From contig CALEQS010000169.1 in the NCBI GenBank assembly GCA_937907975.1, positions 1 through 11,314 on the forward strand: a stretch of DNA of 11,314 nt. Reading direction: 5' to 3'. Each line of letters starts with the position of its first letter. Position 1 is the first letter of the stretch. A program made the translations under genes and the position numbers. The DNA comes from an uncultured Clostridia bacterium. Its GTDB lineage: Bacteria; Bacillota; Clostridia; Oscillospirales; Oscillospiraceae. Positions 6,287 through 11,314 of the stretch are shown here, one piece after another. A model generated the notes under the pieces. That model had not been told where the DNA came from, did not search any database, and saw only the letters and a program-made list of their open reading frames with translations.

Positions 6287-6515
6287 CAATATTAAGAAAG
6301 GATAAGATAAATTTTTTAGGAGTCGTAGTAGAATGGCACAACTTTTGTGGATAACTCGGTGAAAGCCCTGAAAACACGGAAAAAAATTATCCACAATTGC
6401 CACAGAGTTTTCCACAGGCGTCCACAGCGACGTGGAAAAAAGAAAAATCGGAACGTCAGAAAGTTTTCCACAGGGTGAAGTTTATACAGGGATAAATGTG
6501 GATAACTGTGGAGAA
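6287..6515. other. Replication origin oriC: DnaA boxes, trios and AT-rich unwinding site
   Basis: Perfect DnaA boxes TTATCCACA occur at 6346-6354 (minus), 6387-6395 (plus) and 6497-6505 (minus). One-mismatch boxes are TTTTCCACA at 6408-6416 and 6464-6472 (plus) and TTCTCCACA at 6507-6515 (minus); weaker half-matches lie at 6418-6426 and 6431-6439. Left of the box at 6346, after 14 nt, the plus strand reads TAG GAG TCG TAG TAG (6317-6331), which fits the DnaA-trio pattern of the B. subtilis unwinding element in the expected orientation. Next to it is an AT-rich stretch at about 6287-6316, the likely unwinding site. Gene order and spacing towards dnaN also match the B. subtilis downstream origin region. 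I found no DnaA boxes between dnaA and rpmH. Confidence 0.93.
6317..6331 (+). promoter_or_regulatory. DnaA-trio run of the origin unwinding element
   Basis: Five consecutive triplets read TAG-GAG-TCG-TAG-TAG on the plus strand. In B. subtilis such triplets, on the strand opposite the proximal DnaA box, let a DnaA filament grip single-stranded DNA. Three of the five here are the best form, TAG; GAG keeps the central A, and TCG is the outlier. The run lies between the proximal DnaA box and the AT-rich tract, as the model requires. Function is inferred from pattern and position. Confidence 0.7.
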
Positions 6516-6538
6516 CCTGGAGAGGCGCGGGGTCTGAT

Positions 6539-6720
6539 CTTGCTTCTCCCTTTGGGAGAGGTGGCACGGCGGAACGCCGTGACGGAGAGGGCGATGTACT
6601 GACAAATCAGAAAAAGGCCCTCTCAGTCTGCGCCTGTGGTGCAGACTGCTCCGCCCCCCTTTTGTCAGCTTCGCTGACATTTCCCCCGCAGGGGAATCTG
6701 CCCCCAAAGGGGGAGCCAAG
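6539..6720. repeat. CTTGGCTCTCCC hairpin repeat element, copy 2 (182 bp)
   Basis: About 52 consecutive bases at the left (6545-6596) are identical to those of the copy at 8510-8682, and the last 70 or so bases are nearly identical. Internal hairpins are CACGGCG/CGCCGTG with loop GAA, the GAGAGGGC/GCCCTCTC stem, AGTCTGC/GCAGACT, TGTCAGC/GCTGACA with loop TTC, and TTCCCC/GGGGAA. The right end GGGGGAGCCAAG is the inverted counterpart of the usual left end, while this copy's own left end (CTTGCTTCTCCC) has drifted. It starts 23 bp beyond the outermost DnaA box and so sits between dnaA and the origin boxes. Confidence 0.85.
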
Positions 6721-6763
6721 TTTGGTGCATGCAGAATATGAAGTCTGTCTTATGAGTCAGTTG

Positions 6764-8086
6764 TCAATACGTCCTCGCATTGACGTTGCTTTTGATGTCC
6801 CGGATATTTTCGGCGGTCTCCCGGTTGGTTTTGATGAGGCCCTCCACCTTTTCCAGCGAGTGGATGACGGTGGAGTGGTCGCGGCCGAACACGCGGCCGA
6901 TCTCGGGCAGGGAGAGCTTGGTCAGGTTTCGGATGATGTACATGGACACCTGACGGGCGATGGTGACCTCTTTGGTGCGGGAGGAGCCCATAATGTCGGC
7001 AACTTCGATGCCGTAGCACTTGCCGGTCTCCTCGATGATGATCTCCGGGGAGGGCATGAAGCTGTCGGAGTTGCGGATCAGGTCCCGGACGGCGCGGATG
7101 ACGGTGTCCGGGTCCATGCTGGCGTTGTCCAGCTCCTGATAGGCCAGCAGCTTTTTGACGGTGCCTTCGATCTGACGGACGTTGGAGGTGATGTTCTCCG
7201 CAATGTACTCCAGCACCGGCTTGGGCAGGTCGAGCCCCATCTGGAGGGCCTTTTCCCGGACGATGGCGGCGCGGGTCTCATAGTCGGGGGGCTGGATGTC
7301 GGCCATCAGGCCCCACTCGAAGCGGGAGCGCAGCCGCTCTTCCAGCCGCACCATGTCAGATGGCGGACGGTCGGAGGTCAGCACGATCTGGTGCCCAGCC
7401 TCGTGCAGATTATTAAAGGTATTGAAGAACTCAATCTGGGTGGCCTCTTTGCCGGCGATGAACTGAATATCGTCCACCAGCAGCATATTCTTGTCCCGGT
7501 ACTTGTCCCGGAGCTGGTCGGTGGTCTTGTGGCGGATGGCCTCGGTCACCTCGTTGGTGAACTGCTCGCCGGTGACCAGCACGATCTTGAACTCCGGATG
7601 GGAGGCGCGGACGGCGTTGTAGATGGCGTACAGCAGATGGGTCTTGCCCAGTCCCGGCTCACCGTAGAGAAACAGCGGGTTATAGGCCTTGCCCGGTCCG
7701 TCGGCCACGGCCTGGGCGGCGTTGTAGGCAAAGCGGTTGGACGCGCCCACCACGAACTTGTCAAAGGTGTACTGGGCCTTCACCGGGGGCTCGGCCTCCA
7801 CCGGCTTTTCCGCCGGGGCGGCGGCGAGCTGGTCGCGCTCCTCGGGGCTGATGATCTCCACGGTGATCTGCTCCGCGAACAGCTCATAAAAGGCCCGTTC
7901 CAGCGTGGGCAGATAGCGGGAACGGATGATGCCCCGCTTGAATTCCGTGGGGCAGCACAGCACAAACCGGTTCTCGTCCAGCGAGACCGGCTCGATCTCA
8001 CTGAACCAGGTGGAGACCGCCGTCGGCGTCATTTCATTCTCCAGCAAAGTCAGGATCGTTTTCCAGATTTCAGCGGCAGAGTTCAT
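6764..8086 (-). CDS. dnaA: Chromosomal replication initiator protein DnaA
   Basis: DnaA is the AAA+ initiator that binds DnaA boxes and melts the origin. The protein is 440 aa. Domain I covers about residues 1-80 (IWKTILTLLENEMTPTAVSTWF), followed by a short acidic and proline-rich linker (81-105). The AAA+ domain has Walker A GEPGLGKTH (142-150), Walker B LLVDDIQFI (202-210) and the arginine-containing box VII RLRSRFEWGL (251-260). Domain IV carries the DnaA signature GRDHSTVIHSLEKVE (401-415), which reads the box. The Walker A has Glu-Pro where many DnaA proteins have Gly-Val or Gly-Thr; the catalytic Lys148 and Thr149 are kept. The ATG at 8086 has AGAGAGG about 8 nt upstream. A good promoter lies about 80-105 bp upstream of the start. 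Confidence 0.99.
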   Translation of the reverse strand: MNSAAEIWKTILTLLENEMTPTAVSTWFSEIEPVSLDENRFVLCCPTEFKRGIIRSRYLPTLERAFYELFAEQITVEIISPEERDQLAAAPAEKPVEAEPPVKAQYTFDKFVVGASNRFAYNAAQAVADGPGKAYNPLFLYGEPGLGKTHLLYAIYNAVRASHPEFKIVLVTGEQFTNEVTEAIRHKTTDQLRDKYRDKNMLLVDDIQFIAGKEATQIEFFNTFNNLHEAGHQIVLTSDRPPSDMVRLEERLRSRFEWGLMADIQPPDYETRAAIVREKALQMGLDLPKPVLEYIAENITSNVRQIEGTVKKLLAYQELDNASMDPDTVIRAVRDLIRNSDSFMPSPEIIIEETGKCYGIEVADIMGSSRTKEVTIARQVSMYIIRNLTKLSLPEIGRVFGRDHSTVIHSLEKVEGLIKTNRETAENIRDIKSNVNARTY

Positions 8087-8164
8087 AGAATGCCTCTCTT
8101 TTGCGTTTTATTTTTCTGTGTATCGGAATACAGGGGCGATATTCCTCCCTATCTTAACTAAATA

Positions 8165-8193
8165 ATCTTACCACAAAACAAAATCTGCGGCAA
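8165..8193 (-). promoter_or_regulatory. Likely sigma-A promoter of dnaA
   Basis: Read on the minus strand: -35 TTGCCG (8193-8188), a 17-nt spacer and -10 TAAGAT (8170-8165), preceded by TGG, which gives an extended -10. Transcription would start near 8158, leaving an untranslated leader of about 70 nt before dnaA. Spacing and hexamers fit a housekeeping promoter well. No DnaA box overlaps it, so the usual DnaA autoregulation is not evident from the sequence. Confidence 0.7.
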
Positions 8194-8198
8194 TACAA

Positions 8199-8220
8199 AT
8201 TGACTTACTATTGACTTACT
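8199..8220. repeat. Perfect 11-bp tandem repeat just upstream of the dnaA promoter
   Basis: ATTGACTTACT occurs twice head to tail (8199-8209 and 8210-8220). The period of one helical turn and the position 5 bp upstream of the dnaA -35 element suggest a binding site for a regulator of dnaA. Each copy also contains TTGACT, which could be a -35 for rightward transcription (see findings). I do not recognise the motif. Confidence 0.6.
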
Positions 8221-8313
8221 TTTTAATAAATGTATAGGGGTTTTGCAGATAGAGCGGTCTTTTTGCGCGCAGGGGTGCAGTTAGGGGCGGTGCGGATGGT
8301 TCTCTGGTCTGAT

Positions 8314-8480
8314 GCAGGGCGGGTGCTTGCCCCGCCGTGCCATGCTGGCAAATCTGCGGATGTTATCGTAAAAGGTATGCCAATTTTCGTAAGTGTGCGC
8401 AGTCATGCTTGCCAATTACCTGCAAGCTGTCCTGTTACGGCAGCTGCGGCCGTCCGCGGCGGGGCAAGCACCCGCCCTAC
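8314..8480. repeat. GYAGGGCGGGTGCTTGCCCC inverted-repeat element (167 bp)
   Basis: The first 24 bases (8314-8337) and the last 24 (8457-8480) are inverted repeats with one mismatch; they begin GCAGGGCGGG and GTAGGGCGGG respectively when read inward. The 119-bp interior has a TGCCA/TGGCA hairpin (8338-8350) and two GCCAATT words but no credible reading frame. The collapsed form of the same ends is at 2944-2971. The structure suggests a miniature inverted-repeat mobile element; no transposase is present in the window. Confidence 0.75.
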
Positions 8481-8509
8481 ACTAGACCTGAAGGTTTTCG
8501 TTTCTAGGC

Positions 8510-8682
8510 CTTGCCTCTCCCTTTGGGAGAGGTGGCACGGCGGAACGCCGTGACGGAGAGGGCGATGCACTGACAAGTATGCAAAAGGCCCTCTCAGGCG
8601 CTTCGTGCCAGCTCCGCCCCCCTTTTGTCAGCTTCGCTGACATTTCCCCCGCAGGGGAATCTGCCCCCGAAGGGGAGCCAAG
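8510..8682. repeat. CTTGGCTCTCCC hairpin repeat element, copy 3 (173 bp)
   Basis: This is the closest relative of the copy at 6539-6720, with the same CACGGCG/CGCCGTG, GAGAGGGC/GCCCTCTC, TGTCAGC/GCTGACA and TTCCCC/GGGGAA hairpins. It ends GGGGAGCCAAG and is followed by AAACCTGCAAGC, a flank shared with copy 1 (AAACCTGCAAGC at 3145-3156). It lies 29 nt beyond the 8314-8480 element, the same distance as between the two modules at 2971 and 3001, so the two modules may travel as one composite unit. Confidence 0.85.
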
Positions 8683-8807
8683 GCCAAACCTGCAAGCCTT
8701 TCGTCCTAAAACAGAAACTCCCCCGTCAAACCTTAGTACCCCCATAATCTTCCGACCACTAAATGTAGCATAGCCGCAAAAATGCTTCAAAAAACAAGAT
8801 TTTTTCA

Positions 8808-8837
8808 TTGACACGGCGGCGGGGCTTGTACTATAAT
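8808..8837 (+). promoter_or_regulatory. Consensus sigma-A promoter of rpmH
   Basis: TTGACA (8808-8813), an 18-nt spacer and TATAAT (8832-8837): both hexamers match the housekeeping consensus exactly. A- and T-tracts upstream (about 8786-8806) could act as an UP element. The start of transcription would be near 8844, giving an rpmH leader of about 150 nt. This should be a very strong promoter for L34 and possibly the downstream genes. Confidence 0.88.
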
Positions 8838-8843
8838 AACTTC

Positions 8844-8957
8844 TGCGCTATTGCGCGCATGGGTGTACTGCGCCCATATGACTGCAACTGCGGCTGGGTT
8901 TTTCTTTTGGAAAAATTCAGCTTGTTGAGTTTGTCCCGCCGGCCTTACTCCCCCGGC
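8844..8957 (+). promoter_or_regulatory. Structured 5' leader of rpmH
   Basis: The roughly 150-nt leader can form GCGC/GCGC (8845-8856), ATGGGTG/CGCCCAT with a 5-nt loop (8859-8877, one G-U pair) and CCCGCCGG/CCGGC-A-GGG with a bulged A (8935-8961). A T-rich run, TTTTTCTTTT, lies between them at 8899-8908. Long structured leaders often regulate ribosomal protein genes, but I do not match this one to a known family, and folding is judged by eye only. Confidence 0.35.
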
Positions 8958-8993
8958 AGGGCGTCCTATTTGTGATTTGGAGGTGTAACCACT

Positions 8994-9131
8994 ATGACGA
9001 AACGTACCTATCAGCCCAAGAAGCTCCATCGCTCCAAGGTCCACGGCTTCCGCAAGAGAATGCATACCGCCAATGGCCGTAAGATTCTCGCTCGTCGTCG
9101 TGCCAAGGGCCGCGCTAAGCTGAGCGCCTGA
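8994..9131 (+). CDS. rpmH: 50S ribosomal protein L34
   Basis: L34 is a small, very basic protein of the large ribosomal subunit. The 45-aa product begins MTKRTYQPKKLHRSKVHGFR and ends ARRRAKGRAKLSA, matching the family over its whole length. The ATG at 8994 has GGAGGTG 8 nt upstream. It is divergent from dnaA and next to rnpA, the standard arrangement at bacterial origins. Codons such as CGT are used more than in the neighbours, as expected for a highly expressed gene. The consensus promoter at 8808-8837 drives it. Confidence 0.99.
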   Translation: MTKRTYQPKKLHRSKVHGFRKRMHTANGRKILARRRAKGRAKLSA

Positions 9132-9162
9132 TTGATGCGCTCCCTGGAACGAGAAATAGTGT

Positions 9163-9226
9163 AACCTCTGCAGGGTGGATGATTTTGCGAAATCGTCCAC
9201 CCTTGCGGAGCATACGGAGGTTTTTT
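9163..9226 (+). terminator. Strong hairpin between rpmH and rnpA, possible partial terminator
   Basis: GGGTGGATGATTT (9173-9185) pairs with AAATCGTCCACCC (9190-9202) across the whole 13 bp with one G-U pair, capped by the UNCG-type loop TGCG. The stem extends through CTCTGCA (9166-9172) with TGCGGAG (9204-9210) past one bulged T. A competing pairing of AACCTC (9163-9168) with GAGGTT (9217-9222) would bring the TTTTTT run (9221-9226) next to a stem. It may terminate part of the rpmH transcripts, or protect the rpmH mRNA 3' end, so that L34 is made in excess over RnpA. Without direct T-tract contact, termination is uncertain. Confidence 0.55.
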
Positions 9227-9262
9227 CAATAAAAGCGCTGATGTGACGAAAGAGGGAAAAGA

Positions 9263-9625
9263 ATGCAGTATACTGTCTCTTTAAAACTGAATCACGTCTT
9301 TCAGCGCCTGTATCGAAGGGGCACCCGTTCCGCCGCGCCGACTCTCGCGCTCTACTCCCGGCCCAACGGCCGTGACCACAACCGCCTCGGACTCACCACC
9401 GGGGCCAAGCTGGGCCACGCCGTGGTGCGCAACAAGCTGCGCCGCCGCCTGCGGGCCATTTACCGCATCCATGAAGCGGAGCTGAAAAGCGGCTACGATA
9501 TTGTCATCGTCTGCCGGGCCGCCTCTGTGGGGGCCAGCTATCAGCGGCTGGAACGGGACTTTCTGCGTATCATGCGCAGAAACGACCTGATGCGCAAGCA
9601 GGAGAAAGAGGGCGGAAAGCCGTGA
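9263..9625 (+). CDS. rnpA: Ribonuclease P protein component
   Basis: RnpA is the protein subunit that binds the RNase P ribozyme and helps it remove 5' leaders from tRNA precursors. The protein is 120 aa, within the family range. It shows the N-terminal SLKLNHVFQRLYRRG and the RNA-binding helix signature KLGHAVVRNKLRRRLRAIYR (49-68), followed by the YDIVIVCR strand (78-85). The ATG at 9263 is preceded by the purine-rich GAGGGAAAAG. No separate promoter is evident, so it probably depends on transcripts passing the hairpin after rpmH. Its TGA overlaps the yidD GTG start by 4 nt. Confidence 0.97.
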   Translation: MQYTVSLKLNHVFQRLYRRGTRSAAPTLALYSRPNGRDHNRLGLTTGAKLGHAVVRNKLRRRLRAIYRIHEAELKSGYDIVIVCRAASVGASYQRLERDFLRIMRRNDLMRKQEKEGGKP

Positions 9626-9873
9626 AGCGGCTTCTGCTGTTTCTCATCCGATTTTACCGCACCCAGATCTCTCCCCTGACGCCCCCGGCCTGCCGGTTCA
9701 TCCCCACCTGTTCGGAGTATGCCTATTTGGCAGTGGAGCGGTTCGGCGCGGCGAGGGGCTCGCTTCTGGCGGCAAAGCGGCTGGCGAAATGTCAGCCTTT
9801 TCACCGTCAGAAGACCATCGAATACGACCCGGTCCCGGAGAGAGATCCCCCATCCAATCTGGAGGAGAAGTAA
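9622..9873 (+). CDS. yidD: Membrane protein insertion efficiency factor YidD
   Basis: This 83-aa protein of the YidD (haemolytic, DUF37) family is known in E. coli as an inner-face membrane protein that improves YidC-dependent insertion. The amphipathic N-terminus KRLLLFLIRFYRTQISPLTP is followed by the signature CRFIPTCSEYAYLAVERFG (24-42) and RLAKCQPFH (53-61), with the three conserved cysteines at 24, 30 and 57 and a closing YDPVP (68-72). The start is GTG at 9622, chosen because the protein begins there in register with the family and it overlaps the rnpA stop as GTGA, indicating translational coupling. yidC begins 6 nt after the stop, and its GGAGGAG lies in the end of yidD. Confidence 0.95.
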   Translation: MKRLLLFLIRFYRTQISPLTPPACRFIPTCSEYAYLAVERFGAARGSLLAAKRLAKCQPFHRQKTIEYDPVPERDPPSNLEEK

Positions 9874-9879
9874 AATAAT

Positions 9880-11314
9880 ATGACAACGATTCTTCAGGGG
9901 ATCGGCTGGTTCCTGCTCAAGATCTACGAGTTCTTCGAGTCCTGCCACATCCCCGCTTCCTATGCCCTGATGCTGGTGGTGTTCACCATCCTCATCAAAG
10001 TCGTGATCTTCCCCCTGTCCTACAAGGGCAAGAAGAGCATGATGAAGATGTCCATGCTCCAGTCCAAGCAGAAAAAGCTGGAGCAGATGTATGGCAACAA
10101 CCGCCAGAAGTATCAGGAAGAGGTGCAGAAGCTCTACGAGCGTGAGCATGTCAATCCCATGGGCGGTTGCCTGTGGTCCTTCCTGCCCCTGCCCATTCTG
10201 ATGGCGCTGTACGTCATCATCCGCCGCCCCATGATGTATCTGATGCGCATTCCCGATGCCGCGGTCAACTCCGCCATCGAGGCCGTCAAGAATGCGGGCA
10301 TCGCCTTCACCGGCAACCAGGGTTATCACGAGCTGCAGCTGGCCGGTATGCTCAAGGACAGCTCCGTCATGGATCTGGTCAAGAACGCCATCCCCGACTA
10401 CGCCGACAAGCTCACCGCCATCAACTTCAACTTCTTCGGCATCGACCTGTCTCAGGTGCCCTCTCTGAAGTTCTGGACCCGCTTTGACACGCTGGGTGTC
10501 TGGGGCGCCATCGGCCTGTTCCTCATCCCCCTGGCCGTCACCGCGCTGAACTTCTGGTACACCCGCTACAGCATGAAGAGCAACCAGAACCTGGCCGAGA
10601 GCAGCGAGGAGCAGAAGAAAAAGAAGAAGAAAGCCAAGGAAGAGGGCAAGTCCTCTCAGGAGCGCTCCAATCAGATGATGATGTGGATGATGCCCCTGAT
10701 GTACCTGTGGTTCGGTTACTCCATGCCCGCCGGTATGTGCGTTTACATGGCTGTGAACGCCCTGTGCACCGTGGGTCAGGAGGCCATCTTCAATAAGATC
10801 CTGCGCAAGGACATCGACAAGATGAAGGCCGAGGCCGCCGAGCGCGAGGAGAAGGAAAAGGCCGAGCTGGCCGCCCACAAGGCGGAGATCGCCGAGCGCC
10901 GCCGCCGCCAGGAGGAGGCCAACAAGGCCAACAAGGGCAAGAAGAAGGCCAAGAAGCCCGCTTCTGTCAGGAAACCCGCCAACAAGAACGGCCGCATTGG
11001 CATCCGCACCTATGCGCTGGGCCGCGACTACGATCCCGACCGCTACGGCGGCGTGACCGCCTACCGCGATCCTCAGGAGATCATCGACGAGCAGGCCGTG
11101 GAGGACGCTTATAAGAAGAAGCGCCGCCGCAAGGCCGACGCCGTGGAGCAGGCGCTCCAGCAGGCCGAGGAGGCCGGCGATCTGGAGGCCGTGAAGAAGC
11201 TGGAGGAGAAGCAGGCGGAGCTGGCCGAGGCCGAGGAGGCCGCGGAAGAGGCCGCTGAGCTGGCTGAGACCGAAGCCGGGACCGATGCCGCCGAGACTCC
11301 TGACGAGGAGACCT
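9880..11314 (+). CDS. yidC: YidC/Oxa1 membrane protein insertase (3' end outside window)
   Basis: YidC inserts and folds membrane proteins, alone or with SecYEG. There are 478 codons and the frame is open at the edge. It is of the Gram-positive type without the large N-terminal periplasmic domain. Membrane segments judged by hydrophobicity are about 28-48, 97-117, 206-227, 266-283 and 284-303. The first contains TILIKVVIFPL, where Lys40 stands at the place of the conserved groove arginine (E. coli Arg366, B. subtilis SpoIIIJ Arg73). NFNFFGIDLSQVPS (182-195) and GYSMPAGMCVYMAVN (279-293) are family features. No lipobox cysteine is seen at the N-terminus, unlike B. subtilis SpoIIIJ. From residue 304 onward comes a charged tail of at least 175 residues, predicted helical and coiled-coil, basic at first and acidic (Ala/Glu repeats) from about 425. 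A lysine-rich loop (245-252) lies between segments 3 and 4. Confidence 0.96.
   Translation, partial: MTTILQGIGWFLLKIYEFFESCHIPASYALMLVVFTILIKVVIFPLSYKGKKSMMKMSMLQSKQKKLEQMYGNNRQKYQEEVQKLYEREHVNPMGGCLWSFLPLPILMALYVIIRRPMMYLMRIPDAAVNSAIEAVKNAGIAFTGNQGYHELQLAGMLKDSSVMDLVKNAIPDYADKLTAINFNFFGIDLSQVPSLKFWTRFDTLGVWGAIGLFLIPLAVTALNFWYTRYSMKSNQNLAESSEEQKKKKKKAKEEGKSSQERSNQMMMWMMPLMYLWFGYSMPAGMCVYMAVNALCTVGQEAIFNKILRKDIDKMKAEAAEREEKEKAELAAHKAEIAERRRRQEEANKANKGKKKAKKPASVRKPANKNGRIGIRTYALGRDYDPDRYGGVTAYRDPQEIIDEQAVEDAYKKKRRRKADAVEQALQQAEEAGDLEAVKKLEEKQAELAEAEEAAEEAAELAETEAGTDAAETPDEET

Noticed and set aside
8230..8553. Open frame of 107 codons in the dnaA-rpmH gap.
   Set aside because: It crosses the inverted-repeat elements at 8314-8480 and 8510, has no good ribosome binding site and has no recognisable protein features.
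3001..8682. CRISPR array or phage attachment sites suggested by the recurring repeats.
   Set aside because: The copies are irregularly spaced over kilobases, are long and hairpin-rich, and have inverted ends; no cas or integrase gene is present.
9241..9246. Start-stop ATGTGA just before rnpA as a regulatory mini-ORF.
   Set aside because: The nearest Shine-Dalgarno sequence, GGAGG at 9216, is 20 nt away, too far for efficient initiation.

Overview
This window is the chromosomal replication-origin region of a fairly GC-rich Gram-positive bacterium, most likely of class Clostridia. The evidence for that placement is the classic Firmicutes gene order gyrA-gyrB-remB-recF-rlbA-dnaN-dnaA on one side and rpmH-rnpA-yidD-yidC on the other, strong AGGAGG-type ribosome binding sites, and intergenic repeat families that I associate from memory with gut Oscillospiraceae (Flavonifractor or Lawsonibacter-like genomes). 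The family-level placement is inference.

Layout: Positions 1-8086 are read on the minus strand, away from the origin. In transcription order they are dnaA (8086-6764), an origin of about 230 bp, dnaN (6251-5136), a 357-bp repeat-filled gap, and a tightly packed rlbA-recF-remB cluster (4778-3190). In that cluster rlbA and recF overlap by 4 nt, and the recF stop directly abuts the remB start. After another 360-bp gap with repeats come gyrB (2829-880) and the first 286 codons of gyrA (858 to the window edge). From 8087 to 8993 there is a 907-bp stretch without a gene. It holds the dnaA promoter, two repeat elements and a full-consensus rpmH promoter. Rightwards on the plus strand follow rpmH (8994-9131, too short to show up in a length-filtered ORF search), a strong hairpin, rnpA, yidD (GTG start overlapping the rnpA stop) and yidC, which runs off the right edge.

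How it works together: DnaA binds the cluster of TTATCCACA-type boxes at 6346-6515 and, by analogy with Bacillus subtilis, opens the AT-rich stretch at about 6287-6316 through a run of DnaA-trio-like triplets at 6317-6331. DnaN is the replication clamp, RecF acts at stalled or gapped forks, and gyrase relieves supercoils. The right arm supplies ribosomal protein L34, the RNase P protein and the YidD/YidC membrane-insertion machinery.

The gene content is ordinary. The less ordinary points are: all four gaps longer than 300 bp are colonised by hairpin-rich repeat elements of at least four types, one of which sits between dnaA and its DnaA boxes; GyrA and GyrB carry non-E. coli residues at known quinolone-resistance positions; YidC has a charged C-terminal tail of more than 160 residues; and a large hairpin lies between rpmH and rnpA. 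I see no new gene system.
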